Below, one piece after another: positions 24,778 through 37,740 of a DNA stretch of 64,000 nucleotides. The stretch comes from Certhia americana. Its lineage: Eukaryota; Chordata; Aves; Passeriformes; Certhiidae. The position numbers were made by a program, and so were the translations under genes. The notes beneath the pieces are model-generated. The model made no database searches. It saw nothing but the letters and a program-made list of their open reading frames with translations, and had not been told where the DNA came from. The first letter of the stretch is position 1, and each line of letters begins with the position of its first letter. Where the stretch lies: positions 11,289,970 through 11,353,969 of the forward strand of contig CM031864.1 in assembly GCA_018697195.1 (NCBI GenBank). The letters are read 5' to 3'.

Positions 24778-24804
24778 ATGGTCGACGGAGTCCTCAGCTC
24801 TCCA
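24778..24804 (-). CDS. PTPRF: PTPRF 27-nt mini-exon meC (LASE-c) in FN5
   Basis: A 27-base exon encodes WRAEDSVDH, flanked by acceptor tttctccctcgtcag and donor CAT|gtaagt. It sits in phase 0 between SEAQ and ETVIGGL. The human LAR insert at this site is WRPEESEDY by memory of the family, giving the same length, the same leading WR and the same acidic character. LAR alternatively spliced element c is a known developmentally and neurally regulated mini-exon in FN5 that alters interaction with laminin-nidogen. The splice sites are strong, unlike those of the meB microexon, so inclusion may be frequent. It lies 6.1 kb after the first FN5 exon and 2.1 kb before the second. Confidence 0.93.
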
Positions 24805-27800
24805 CTGACGAGGGAGAAAGGAAGGAGGAGAGAAAAATGGAGACACAGAATTTTAAGGGGCAACGTGTAGGAAAGGGATGACAATGACAACAGCAGGGGT
24901 TAGCAGAACTGGGTTGGGGAAATTACAACACTTATACACAGAGGGTCACTTGACACAGGCTGTGCCAAGGGAAGAAATGGCATAGAGCAATTTTTGACAT
25001 GCTGCTAGCCTGCGCAATGAGTCTGAGATCATTCACACAAACAGACAAAGAGCTTCCCTACCACTTGGGTGGAGAGGTCACCTCTTACTTTTTGTGCTTT
25101 GCAGTACCTTCCCCTTCTGGGTTTGTTTGCATCTCTCTGCCTTTTCCATGAGCAGAAACAAGAAGGGATAGTTTGTACCAACTAGGCTCAGTTCTGTTGC
25201 CTAATCTCCACTTTCTGTTCTAGTGATCCTCCAGCCACCATCTCTTGTTGAGAACCAAAGACTTCAACACACAAAACAGTGAGGCACCAATGCAGCATTT
25301 CTAGAGCTTCTTTTTCCTGTATCATTTGCAAGAAAATGCTCTGGGGATTTCAGAAAACCGAAAAGTGCCATCTGTCATCAAACAGTGCAAGAGAAGCTGA
25401 TATCTCACACAGAGCTTCACACTAAGCTGCTCCTCTCCAGCAGTGGTGCGTGGCTTGGAGAGAGGTTCAAACTTGTGCATGTACTGAGGAAACAGCTTCT
25501 CACTCCCAATTACACAACACCAAACGGCGAACACTCATTTGGCAATAGCAGCCCTGCAGGGAAAGCTTCCACACAAACTATTTCCCACCAAAAGCTCACA
25601 TGGATTCCTGGCCATGGCAGTTCAACATGGGCTCTGAACTGCACTGCCTGGATTTGGGGTTGTAGGGCATCAAAGCTGCCTTGGGGTGGTGAGACAGTGG
25701 AGCCTGGCTACTACCACACATGCCCACAGCAGTATTCTTTGTGGTTGGTGCACCAAAGGAAGGCTTGCAGAGATCACACAGAACTCTCCCAGCCAAGGTG
25801 ATGTGTTACAGCTCACGCTACTAAACCTGCCTGGAGGAAGTACCGGTCCATGGGTTCAAGCACAGAGATGAAAGTGAAGATAGGTATTATTGCCCCTGAT
25901 TCACAGCATGAGCCCTGGCAAACCTTGCTTCTGAGCCTGACCTGCTAGCTGTGAAACGGCTCAGATACCAACTTCCTCAGGACCCTGGGAAGCTCAGCTA
26001 ACACTGCTGGAGTGTTTGGGAACCTGCAAGTGCAACAGAAGCACTAAAAGGCATCAAAGATACAAGTTGTCTTTTGAACTCAGGCTATTTGAGGTGGCTT
26101 TCGAAGGCTACAGCTTATTACAGTTAGTACTCACCTCAGTAGTAAAATACATGGCATACTTTCAAAGTATTTACTGTTTTATTCTCTAAATTCAAAGGGA
26201 AGAAGCTGTTGGGAGAAATGTGCCTCTAAGATTTTATTATAGTTCACTTACTAGATGCCATGAGACTGCAGTACAATTATCCCCTAAACCACCTTAACAG
26301 TAAGTTCCAGCAAAGAGGTTAAGTTGCCCCTAAATACTTCTTATAAAGCCAAGACCCTCACTAAGTACTATGGTCACTAAAGGCTCTCTTTCCACACACA
26401 TCTCGGTACCATTTCCACTGTTCCAAGTTTAGCTGAACCCAGCTCATTACTTACGTCCCACCCCGTGTAGGCCAACCCACACCATGGTCAACAGCTACAC
26501 ACTCCACCCTGCTGACCTAAAAGCTGGCAGAAGTCCTGCCATAGGAAGGATCTGAGGCCTGGAACTCACTTCTCCTACAAAAGCATATCCCTGCTGGGTG
26601 GAAGCCATGTGGCTGGGAACACCCCAGCCTGCATCCATGTAGCTACAGGAGCAGAGTGAGACACCTCACTGCAAGGAACAGCAGAGCAGAGCTGGGCTCA
26701 GGAGGCCTCTCACACCATAGCAGGGAGTTTATCATGCCATAGGATTTTAAACCAAGTGTTTAATGTTCAAACTCTATTTGCTCTCATGTTTCAGTGGACT
26801 TTAATCTTGCATTAGATCAGAGTGCAAAGAAATGCCTTGAGATCCATGCTGGAGTAACAACTGTGAAAAGCCAGGCCTGCATAAATACCTTGGTAGAATT
26901 TCAGTTTCATTACAAAAATTTAATCTACAGATCAAAACACTTCCTTCCTTAAACTAGCTCAATTGCTTCTTAACTGTTTAAGGTTGGTCAGTAAGACAAA
27001 TTGATCTGAAAAGCCCAGGAGCAGTCATAAAAAGAACTGAGAGAGGGCTGTGTGCATGAGGCAGGATGGCTCTGGGAAGTGCTAAAGCTAACAGTGTGTA
27101 TTTATGGCAGCTGCAATGCTTTAATGTTTCATTTTACACTTCAACACAGCATAGTCATGTCTCACCAGGGAATGGCTATTTTTCCTGACCAAGGCTTTTG
27201 CAGAAGACAGATTCAAGCCCTCAACAGTCCCAGCTATGGGAAGCCAATATTGGTTTTCCTGCAGATCCTTCTCCACTCTGCTTCAGTGACTGTGGTGCAA
27301 CAGTGAAACTCCAGACATCAACTCAGGTACTCAGTCAATGAGATGCAGAAGGGTCTGAGGGTGTCAGAACTTCACCTTGGTCCTATACTGAAGTGCCTCT
27401 TGGATGATGCCTTACAGCTTTTTTCCACTTAGGAAGCAGAGAACATCCCACCTCCATGCCAGACTCTCACCTAGACAAGTATACACATATGAGATGTTCC
27501 AAGTACATTCAGAGAAAGGTCCTTGATTACCACGCAACGAAAGGAGGTTGTAAATTCCTCTGTGTTGTGCCTGGGGTAGGTACTGCTCAGGGAGAATTGA
27601 AGTCTCTGTTTTCTCCTTTGATCTCAATCCAATAGCTTGAAGTGATTGCCATTTTTTCTTCCTGCTCTTCTGGAGCAAGCTGGTGGGATGTGCATTCAGT
27701 ATGCATGCTGGTTGGTGAAATGCTGCCTGCAGAGACCACACCACCCTCCTGTGAGCCTGCAGCTCTTCTTGAAGGCAGCACATACCTTTCCTGTGCCATG

Positions 27801-30800
27801 ACTCTGTTTGCACAGCAGGAGAAGGGTGGCAGGAGTCTCTTCTCCACAAAGCCTGACCTCCATGTAGCCAGCTGTCCCCAGCCAGCCCTTTGAAGTGGTT
27901 TGGGCAGGATGGATCTGCAGGGATGGAGTGGTTCAAGCCCACAGCCCCTCCTAACATGCAGCAGCTGCCCAGAGATTTGAGATCAAGGAAATGAGGTGGG
28001 CCCCTGCCCACCCTGTCAAGCTTAATGCTTGTTTCCCACAGCCCTGCTATCCCTCACTCCCTTGAGCTGGCAAGGACTTGAAGTAGTGGTGGAGTGCAGC
28101 TCCTGCACTGGGCACCTTTCAAAAGCCCTCTCCTGGTGCTTGGATCTGCTTTATGCAAGACCAGGGCACAGAGATAAATGCTCTGCCATCGCCCACCACA
28201 GGACCTGGCTGAGCTGTGACAGGCATGGCCCAGCCAAGAGGTGCTGCAGGTACCTGACCCAGCTCTGCAGCTGCACACACCCTGGGAGCTCCTCCACAGG
28301 GTAGGGACACATTTGCTTGACCATCAGGTTGTCAGTAGGAGGTGAGAGCCCAGACTGGAAGGCACACAGAATCCTGACAGAGGTAATCAGTCACAGGCAC
28401 AGCCACAGAGGGGAGGGAGAGGCCCCAGCTCCATCACAGGGCCTCCTTAACAACTGATTACTCTGCTCAGGCAGCAGGCTGTAAAATAAAATGTGATCTC
28501 TCCAGCACCAGGGCCCCCACATCTCTGCTGGTGCTTTAGTCCTTTCTGCTCAAATGGTTTTGAAAGCTCAGAATCCATATTATCTGCATAGCTAACATCT
28601 TCGTTTCCTTGCCTTTTTCCTTTCATCTTCGTTTACTCTCTTTCCTTTTCTCATCTTCAATAAGGAAAAATCATGAGTCAGCTTTAGTATCAGTGTCTTC
28701 ACACTGTCTGCAAGAAGCAGATTATGTGGTACATAATACTCAAACCAGCAAACTGCCTGGCTAGGCAGGAGGAGGGGTTCTGCCTACCTCTCCAAAGAAT
28801 TTCTTCTCTGGCCCCAAGATTTTGAATCTGTTTAATTCTCTCCCTGTGCACTGGTATAAATGTTTGTGAGTGTTTATGAGTACTGAACTGTGGCCATCTT
28901 CATCCTATGACCTTCAGGGGCAGGTTTTCCAGTGTATCATTTTGTTTCCTTTCATAGAAAGTAACTCTTCCAGGACTACTCGTTTAAGTTTCATCTGGCT
29001 GTTTACAAAGACATGCGCTGCTGTATTGAAAGATGGCAGCTCTTACAGGGTTCTTCAGCATCTGGAGCAGATGTATTTCATCACAAGTACAGGTCATGCC
29101 TGGTTTCTTACTTGGGAAATAGAGATCTCTTCTGCCAAGTCAGTGAAACCTCTTCCCTGCAGGGTCATAATTAGTTTATCCCAAGAGTGACATGACTCTT
29201 TAAGAGTAGTTCCTTCTCTGCAACTATCATTTTCACTTCCACCCAAAAATTACAGTGGATGAGTACAGCAACATACACAGCAGGAAAAAATAACAGAAAT
29301 CAAGAACTTTCTCACATAAATTCACCAAATACGGAAGACTGGCAAGTGGCCTGATAGGCCAGGAAAATTCTAGGAACTTGCCTCCTTGATGCACACATTC
29401 AAACTAATGCAAAATCCAGCACTCCTTCAAAAGTTTCTGGTTCTGGCATCCTCATTCTGCACATGGGATTTCTCTCTCTGAAATGTATGAGTATGGAGTG
29501 AAAGCAGAACTGGCTGGGCAAGCATAAAATATTTGAAAACACCAAGAAGAAAAACATTGCCAACTTCGCCCACCTACACTTGGGATCAACCCATTAACTC
29601 CAAACTCCAGCTGAACAACACAGCCTCAATTGTTCCAGCAACACAGAAGATTATATTCTCCTGGCATAAGTAGAGGGGAGTAAGCAGCTTCTCTCACTAT
29701 AAAAACAAAGCAACATCTGAAACATAAACAGAGACGTGCCCCAGACAACACTGCAAGGACCCTCAAAGTCTTTTCTCTCTTTAAAGTTTTCCCCTTCCAC
29801 GTTATTACTGAGTTTTATCCTTCGAAATACGAATGGGGAGTAAAGCTGCCTCTGTGCACTGCACTCCCCACTGACAAACGCATAAATGATTCACAGCTGC
29901 ATTCAGGAGACAGATCAATTAATCGTTGCAGCTCTCCAGTATTTATACTGGGCATCATTCAAGCAAGCCAGCTCTGAATCGATTCCTCGTTGCTTCCAAC
30001 AGCAGCAGTTCCTGTTCTTCATTTATACGATTATCTTAGTCGAGAACAGCATGGGACATCCAGTATGAAGGACCTCTGCTCCAAAGAAGAGTTGTATTTC
30101 ATTGCACATGGGGCATCAAAAACTTCCCTGGACCTTAGGAAAGAGGCAAATATTCCTGGGCTGTGGAGAGTGCACAGCCATGCCTGGAGCCATGTGTGGG
30201 AAGAGGGCTGCAGCTCACAGCCAGTGAGGTATCCAGGAGATGGCCGAAGTATTAAGAGATTGTTGTATGAGGATTGCAGAGGACAAAGTCATTTACAGGG
30301 GATGTGGGCTTCCACCTCATTTTTTTTTCTTCCTCCCCAGCCTTTCCCAGATTAAGCTGGCTTCACCAACAGTTCTGTTTCAAGTAGCAACACAACACCA
30401 AGTCCCTGCCCTGCAAAAGCAGGAGAGAGGGGAGGCTTTGCTGAGCCAGGAGTGCTGTTCTGCCTGGCATGCTGTGCCCATGCAGGGGTGCAGAGCCACC
30501 CCAGTGCCCCACAAGCAGGCAGCACCTGGGTGGATGCTATATCAAGAAAGACACTTTGCCCTGAACATAATCAGCATCACAAAAGAAACAGACTCAAGGC
30601 TTATTTAAAACTTTCTGACCATTTACAAATGGACTGGCAAAGTGCAGTTTGCTCCAGCTGGAGCCTGCACAGGATGTGGCAGGCAGAGAGGTACATATCA
30701 GAGAAAGGGTAAGACAGGAACATCATCCAATACATCATCTTTTCTACAGTAATCCTTTCCTGATTAAACTTTTTACCCATGATTAAGCCACAATTTAAGG

Positions 30801-30945
30801 ATAAATTGTTTGCCTTGCTCAGGCAGGCTGAGTCCCACGCTCTAGAGCTGCAAGAGGAGGCCAAGAAATACTTGGATCCAGCCAGCCTGCCCTCTGCAGA
30901 GAGGGAAAGGGCCATGCCCACCATCTGGTGGTCCCCACACTGTAC
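24805..30945 (-). other. PTPRF: Intron between FN5 part 1 and meC
   Basis: This 6.1 kb intron contains a candidate conserved block at about 29865-30050 and, directly before meC, a pure pyrimidine tract of about 30 bases. A long minus-strand open frame at 27412-28011 has no recognisable domain and is rejected. I see no other gene. Confidence 0.7.
29865..30050. promoter_or_regulatory. Candidate conserved regulatory block
   Basis: An A/T-rich block with a CAGCTG E-box (29894), a homeodomain-type caattaatcg (29916), aatcgattcc near 29977 and cttagtcgagaac near 30033, keeping several CpGs in a CpG-poor intron. It is repeat-free by eye. The regulatory role is inference from motif content only. Confidence 0.25.
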
Positions 30946-31139
30946 CTGTGCTTCTGACAGCATGACGTCCTTGATCACTGGCTGCCCTCGGGGCTCATTG
31001 TTTTCCAGCTTCACATAGGTAACCTGATACCCGCGGATCTGCCCATGCTGCTTGTTGGAGATGGGCAGCTTCCAGCTCACCCGGATGGCAGTCGAATTCA
31101 CAGTCTCCACCTCCACCTTTCGCGGTGGGGCACTGGGCA
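30946..31139 (-). CDS. PTPRF: PTPRF exon: first part of FN5
   Basis: This 194-base exon encodes the N-terminal two thirds of FN5. It reads [39 protein letters not shown], then [20 protein letters not shown] and MLSEAQ. The core tryptophan (SWKLP) and C-strand (GYQVTYV) are present, and NST is a possible N-glycosylation site. The donor is CAG|gtacag in phase 0, which lets the 9-residue meC insert be included or skipped in frame. In LAR, FN5 is the domain reported to interact with the laminin-nidogen complex, with the mini-exon as modulator. Confidence 0.97.
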
Positions 31140-33986
31140 CTGCAACACACACGGGACAACAGTTAGCAGGTACCACATAATCACTGTCACTACCTCTCAC
31201 TCCTTTGCTACCTCCCCTCCCCCCTCGTTGCCAGGACAGTCCCACTGGTACAACCTTCCTATACCTGCCCAGGACACAACACTGCAGTCTTTCAGCATGA
31301 CCACGTCCCTGACTACTTCCCTTTTGCTCTCTCAGTAGGAAAGAGTATAATTGTAATATGCAGGAGCACCCCTAATAAAAGTCATTGAGCTGAATCAGAC
31401 CCAGGGTCCATCTATTCCTCTCATCTCCAGCAGCAGGGGAGCAAGAAAGAATACAAGAATAGACTGGAATATAAAGAATACAGCGATCCCCTGCAGCTCA
31501 GGGTGCCCTGGGGCACAGGCAGGGGTTTTAAAGCATTCTCTGTATCTTGCCTGACAAACACCTCCTCTCAGACCCACCTAAATGCAGACCAACAACCCCA
31601 GGTAGCATGACTGGGTGCTGAGTCTGCTTTGCAGGGAGCCCTGGTACCTGCCACCAGCCACAGCACGCACGTGCTCTCCCCTTGTGACAGTGAGAGGTTA
31701 ATGAGGGGGAAAAGCACCATCCTAAAACAATAACCCAGAGCTCAGAGACAGCAGTCACTGAACTCAGCCAGATAAAGGGGCCTGTGGGGATTGTGACAGC
31801 TCTGGGGACTGTATTTCATGCACGGCTAGCTGAATGCTTTTTGATAATAAAATGAAAAATTACACTGCCCAGAAAATATCAATTTTCTTGCAAGGTGAGG
31901 CCCGTTTAAAAATGTATTTATACCCTATTTACCATTTGGAAAAATTACCTCCTTATTATATTTTGTTCTTGCATTGACTGTGACAAAAATGTCAATTCTA
32001 AAAAATTAGCTTCTCAGTTGCTCCTGGAAAGCTCCTTCCAGCTGAAGCAGCTGTGAGTAGAGGTAAGCACTCTCTGTGGAGGATACTGATGCTATCCAAG
32101 TGCCCAGTACCAAGTGAAGGACCTGGGCTTCATCCTATCACCTCATCTGCAGGATCCTTTTCACCTTCCACTGCCCTGGGAAAATTCGGAGGTTTGGAAC
32201 CTCATATGCCCCAATTCTCCACACAGCAAGAAATCAGTATTAGATAATTAGGGATGGATACCTGACAAGCAGATGTAATGAGTACTGCTATTTCAACCAA
32301 CTAAATGGGAAGAAACAGCTACGCAGCAGGTAAGCACAGTTTTTAAGCTGCAGGGCAATTAATTATTTTTCCCCAGATGTCCTTCGTAATTGTAGATAAT
32401 TTAATAAAATAGAGAAAGGAGGAACAGAGCATTTTAGCACCGTGAGGCCAACTCAAGGTGTGGGAATGGAGGGGGCTGTGCTTGAACAGTTACCCCCTTC
32501 TGCCTGGAGCAGCCTATGCTGTAATCCACAATTCACTTAGTGCAGTGACCTTGCAAAAGCCACAGGGCTCTCCTGCCCTGGCAAGACACCTGCCCACACA
32601 CACAGCTGGGAGTCCAAGCGGAAAACAAGAGCCACCCTGAGAACGAGACAGAAGCTGTGTGTCAAGTTCTGCTGGCATAAGAATGTGGGAGGCCTTGGCA
32701 GGACATGATATGGGGATGTTGCAGGGACACAAAAAGATGAGCAGATCACAGTGTTTCGAGGAACTCTGTCCTACCCCACTACGGGAAGTATGTGCTGCAT
32801 CTGAGATCTAAACAGGGAAAGCTCAATTTGTTTTCAGACCACAGTTTAGCATTTCTCATTCCTTCATTGTGGGTATCTACTGAGCATCAGCATGTCAGAG
32901 GAATATAAAATCACTCCTGACAGCTAATCTGAGATGTCCAACCACGGTGCCCAAAAACTAACTGAGAGAGCTTGTTGCGACATTTCTGGGGTAACAGCTT
33001 CCCCTGGGCTACAATTCTGCTGAATGAGAACTGAAGCAAACAATACAGGCAGCAGGACACACACAGATGTGTTTGCCAGCCCAGGAATGCAGTCAGCAAG
33101 CATTCCCAGACACCACTTTCAGAGCCATGGAGACATGGGGGACAGTGGCAGCCCATTTAGGGAAACTGTAACATGTCTGGTTTCAACTTCCTACACTGAT
33201 TGGGCAATGTAAAGATCATGCTTTCTTTGCCTGGATGCTCCATCTCTTTCTTCTCCCATTAAATCTGCAGCTTTCTTGGGTCAGCTTGAAGCCATGGGAG
33301 CTCCTACTGTCACCCTGAGCTCTGGCACTCACAAAGGAAATAGCTTAAATCATGATGACATAACTGACAGCCCTGCTAATACAAAGCAATTTCTCTTTAA
33401 AGCTGTCGTATCCAGTAAAGTGCTCTGTACGTGTGGTACTCTGACTCTTGAGTGGAAGTGCAGCTTTATATAAGCTATGGCTTGCCAGGAAGCTGAAGCA
33501 GGAAGCAGCTTTCCTGCAGTATCTACAACTTTCAAATGGATTGCTTTCCCCCTCTTTAGTTTGCTGGATTTTAGGTCAACAAGTAAACTTTAAGTCCTAA
33601 TCTCACAAAAGAAGCTGTTGGCTGGGTGAGCTCATTCTACCTTTAATAAAAAGGAATCCAACACCACCCACTATAAAACCACAATGAAAAGCAGAGCAAT
33701 GCCTCCCTGCAAGCACTGCTGACACAAACAGGACCCTGAAGGACCACGATGGGACGTCTGGCACAACCTGGAGGCAGGCAAGGGCCAGCAAAGCAATTCC
33801 CTAATCCCACTCCTGGGCAACTGTTGAGATCCACTCCCTGGAGCATTGCTCCTGACAGCCTCTGGTCCTGATTAAAAAGCGCTTCCAGGTTAATGTCCCT
33901 GCTTCCTCTCCCCCCCTTTCCAGCAACTCAAGAGAGTCGTGCTTAACCCATGGCAGTAGCTGAAGGAGCTGTTCAGTAGCACCTAC
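31140..33986 (-). other. PTPRF: Intron between FN4 and FN5
   Basis: This 2.8 kb intron is ordinary. Part of it (31800-32420) is A/T-rich. I recognised no repeat, RNA gene or exon in it. Confidence 0.75.
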
Positions 33987-34292
33987 CATCCTCGTCAGTG
34001 CGCACGTGCACGGGGATGCTCTCCGGTCCTGGCCCCACATCCGTGTGAGCCCTTACCCACACCTTGTATTCGGTCCATTTCTCCAGGTCCTTGATCTCCC
34101 AGCTGGAATGCTCCCGTCCAATGCCATCCACCACATGCTTGGTGTTGTCATCTCCTTCCACTGCCTGGTAGGCAATGGAGTACTGGGTGATGACCCCATT
34201 GCGGCTCTGGGCAGGCGGTGGCACCCAACTTACCCGGATGGTGGTGGAGCTGGTGCTTACACACTCGACTTCTTGGGGTGGGGCGGAGGGGG
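33987..34292 (-). CDS. PTPRF: PTPRF exon: FN4
   Basis: This 306-base exon encodes the whole fourth fibronectin III domain. It starts TPSAPPQEVECVSTSSTTI, carries the core tryptophan in RVSWVPPPAQSRNGVI and the C-strand in TQYSIAYQAVEGDDNTKHV, then VDGIGREHSSWEIKDLEKW and TEYKVWVRAHTDVGPGPES, ending RTDED plus one base at donor GATG|gtaggt. The acceptor ends ttatccccag. It is phase 1 at both ends and exactly 102 codons, so it can be skipped without a frame change. It begins the FN4-FN7 block that shorter receptor isoforms of the family omit. Confidence 0.97.
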
Positions 34293-37200
34293 CTGGGGAT
34301 AAATAAATGAAGTGGGGAGATGAAGGGAAATGAATGGAAGGACAAACCAAAATGCACAGGGAACTTTTACCCAGCCAACGAAGCACTCAACATACGTGTG
34401 GACAACTGCCTGACATCCTCACAGACCATCAAAGATGGCACTGGGAGGAAATTTGTTTTTGAAGGCCAGATGAACAGTGTGGAGATGGAAGTGCTGTTCT
34501 GCATCAGAGAACACCTCTTCCCAAAGCAGTTCTGGACACTCACTTCACCAAACATAACAAATGGCAGTAAGGAAAGAGGGGCACGTGGAGGGTGAGAGAG
34601 AGAGACTGGTAGGGAGAAGAAAGATCTTTCAGTGAAGATCTGAAACAGATGGAAACCAGAAGAGATAGGAAGAAGCACTTCTTGCTGCAGAAGGCAAGAG
34701 TGGCAGAAGGGAAGCTCACACACCAGATTGTAGGAAGGCTTGTGAAAACTCACTCCTAGACAAGTGGAGGAAACAAAAGTGGATAACGAAAGCAGGTGAC
34801 TGAGGTTGAAGGTAGCTTGTCCTGGGAGGGTTTAAAATCCTGACCACCAGGTGTATGCTGCATCCTAACCAGGTGGGAGCCAGGCATCAAGCAGGAACAG
34901 GAGATAACGTGGTTGCACTGCTTTGCACATGTCCCTGGAATCTGGGACTGACTGCTTCATGCCTGCCACGCTGGTTACTTGCCTCAGTAGCTTCCTGGCC
35001 TATGGATTTGTACAGTGGAAGGTAAGCAGGTCTTGCTCTGTCTCAAGCAAAAAAGCACCTGCAGTTTGCATTAACTTCTAAGCCCTGGCAATGTTATCTG
35101 CCCACAGGAGGAGGAGGAATGGGATCCAGGCAACAGTTGCTTCTCATTGGGATCACTGGCAGAGAAGTCTCTCCATACTGGGGAAGTGCAGGAAAACAAA
35201 TCTCTGTGGGGGGAAGAGAGATGAGGAGAGATGATCTGGACAAAGCAAATCATCTCCAGGACATCTGCCTTTCAAGGTTCAAGGTTCAAGCCTTTCTCCA
35301 GCCTTGCAGAACCGCTGCCTGGTTGCACCAGGGCTCTGGCAGCATGGGAGCCCTCTCACAGCAGCATCAGCCCACTGTAATTTGGCCTCACTGCCCTGGG
35401 ATGCTGCAGACAGCATGCTTGCACAGAAAGCAAGAGTGGAAGTCTGGAGCAGGAAAGAAGCCCACGTAGTTAGGGAAGGAACAAAGGACATGGCTCCATC
35501 CCTGGGTGCTCATCCAGAAGGAAATAGCCCTAAGCAGAGGGGGCAAGGCATCATCACAAAAAAATGCATGCTGTTGCTCTAAGACTAGAAAGCTGTGTGG
35601 CCAAGCAATAATGGAGTACAATGTATCTTGCTTTGCCATGGCAGGTTAAAGGCAGTTTCTATTCCACACTGCACTCAGATATATAGAAATGCCTGAAAAA
35701 AGACTGCTGCCCTTCCCCATGCTGCAGTCCCTGCAGCCACCAAGGCAGCAGAGCCAGCCTTGCAGAGGCACAGGAACAATCCTGCCTGTGCAAAGGTGAA
35801 CACAACCTACATCACTACATATAGCAGCAAGGAACTCAGGTAATTCAAGCACTCAGCAATGGTGCCTTAGCTTTGCTAGGCACATGTTGGCAGTGGCAGA
35901 AGTTCTGGGAAAGCAGAGGGCAGCAGGACCTCCCAATGCCACCAGTGACCTTTGATTTCTGGGAACAAGGTGCACTTGTTTGCAGAAACAGTTGCAGACT
36001 GCATGTAACTTTTAATGCCCACTCCTGTGCTCAGAGAGCAGGGAACATTTCTGATGCTTGGGTTCAGATGCCTGGAGAGATAAAAGATGGAGGACAGTAA
36101 GTAGAGATGGAGCTGGAAGAGACAATGCCTGAGCAGTCAGGCTATGGGAGCTACATTGAAGGAAGGAGAAGTCAAAGCAATGTGTGGAAGCAAACAGTTG
36201 CCTGTGTGAGGGAGGCAGCACGGGATCAGCCATGCCATCTGGTACAGTGAAAAGGGAGCAGGGGTAAAAAGTGAATCCTCACACTCTTTTGGTTAATCAT
36301 CAGAGAAGTGGAAGGGAAGAGTAGGAGGATACAGCACCAAAGCAACACCTACAATGGAGGGCATAATGTGCCTGGTGGCATCCTTCAGACAGGACAGGTG
36401 AGACACAGGGGGCTTGGAAAACCTTTGCTTTGCCACTGCCTGCAGTCACCCTTCACAGAAGAGACGTGCTTTTACAGAACCTCCACAGCTTCCCTTGGCA
36501 TGCAGCAGTGAGCTCGTTCTCCACAGACAGCTTTGGATGTCAGTGTGGGAAAGTCAAAAGTTGGCTGTTGACTGGGTAAGAGTCACACATATGACGTGCA
36601 AGGCAAAAACTCAGATTAACACTTAAAGAAAGCAAAATAAAACTTGGTAACATGAGCAGGATCAACTTAAAATGCACAAGGAGTTGAAGTGTCCCTCCTG
36701 GGGCCAGCGAAGAGCAGACTGGGTGGCCAGCATGCACCCACACATGCAGATGTACCCACATACACACACTGTGCAAACCTCTGCTGCCTCCAGGCTACTC
36801 ACAACAGCCTCCCCCAATGGCCCACAGCAACTCTGTGCACCCATCCAACCCACCTGCTCCTTAGGCTAGGGAAAAGGCAGACTTAGGACCCACCTTAGTA
36901 TTTCAAGGGAGAACATTTTAATGCCGAGGCCTAATGGGCACAGAGCTGATGCTTCTCTCTTGCATCATTCCACTTGCCTGAGGCACTGCAGATTCCTGGA
37001 AAACTCCCCCGTGCTCTTCAGGCCCTCAAAGCACCACTAGTTGTACTTTTTGCAGGGTGCCCAGCAACTAAGTGAGCAGCTTAGCAGGAAAGACAGCCTA
37101 GAAAGCAGCTACCAGCTCAGGAGGTGAGGTCTCAACTATGCTGCTTAAGGGTTCAAAAGGGCATTGCCTCCCTCTGGCCTTGCCACACAAGCATCCCTAC

Positions 37201-37479
37201 TACTCCTGAGTAGGCACCCCAGGGGTGCCACAAGAAAAGCAAGACCAGCATCCTTCCCCAGCCCATTAGTGATCATGAGCCTCCTATCTTCCCCATAACT
37301 GGTTTGTAAGGAACAAGAATAGAGACTGGAGAGAGGCTTTTTGGAAAGCAGTAATCTGACTGCTCCTACAGTTTGTGTCCCACCTGAATGTGTCAAGCTC
37401 CATGATCTAACAGCCTTTCTCAGGGTAACCAGATGGAAGAGTGCAGGTAGGAGACCAATTTGAAGCTGGAATCTGTCGT

Positions 37480-37740
37480 GTTTTTAGATTAGTAAATTCT
37501 AAGGCCAAAGGGGACCAATCCAACCATCTAATACAATGTGTTGCCAAGTAAAGACCAAAGGATTTCTGCCCAGAAGTTGTGCACTGTGCACACAACTTCT
37601 GCCAAGGTAAAGCACAGCTCTCTGAAAGACCTACTTGATTTTGAGATGCCCCAGTACTCAAGGCTCCACACTGCATTGTGACTGCTCAGACTGTGGTTTG
37701 TCACCCTCACTGAACAGCTCAGCAGTAACTGCTAATGGCT
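37480..37740 (+). repeat. CR1-like LINE, 3' end fragment
   Basis: Recognised from attctaaggccaaagggga, ccaatccaaccatctaatac, a central atttgaagac-like part reading cttgattttgagatgc, and gtttgtcaccctcactg, in the order seen in old CR1 3' ends of turtles, crocodiles and birds. It is strongly diverged from any young copy. Plus orientation; ends approximate. Confidence 0.6.

Noticed and set aside
27412..28011. A 199-codon minus-strand open frame
   Set aside because: It lies in an intron of PTPRF, has no recognisable domain, no exon framing and ordinary intron composition.
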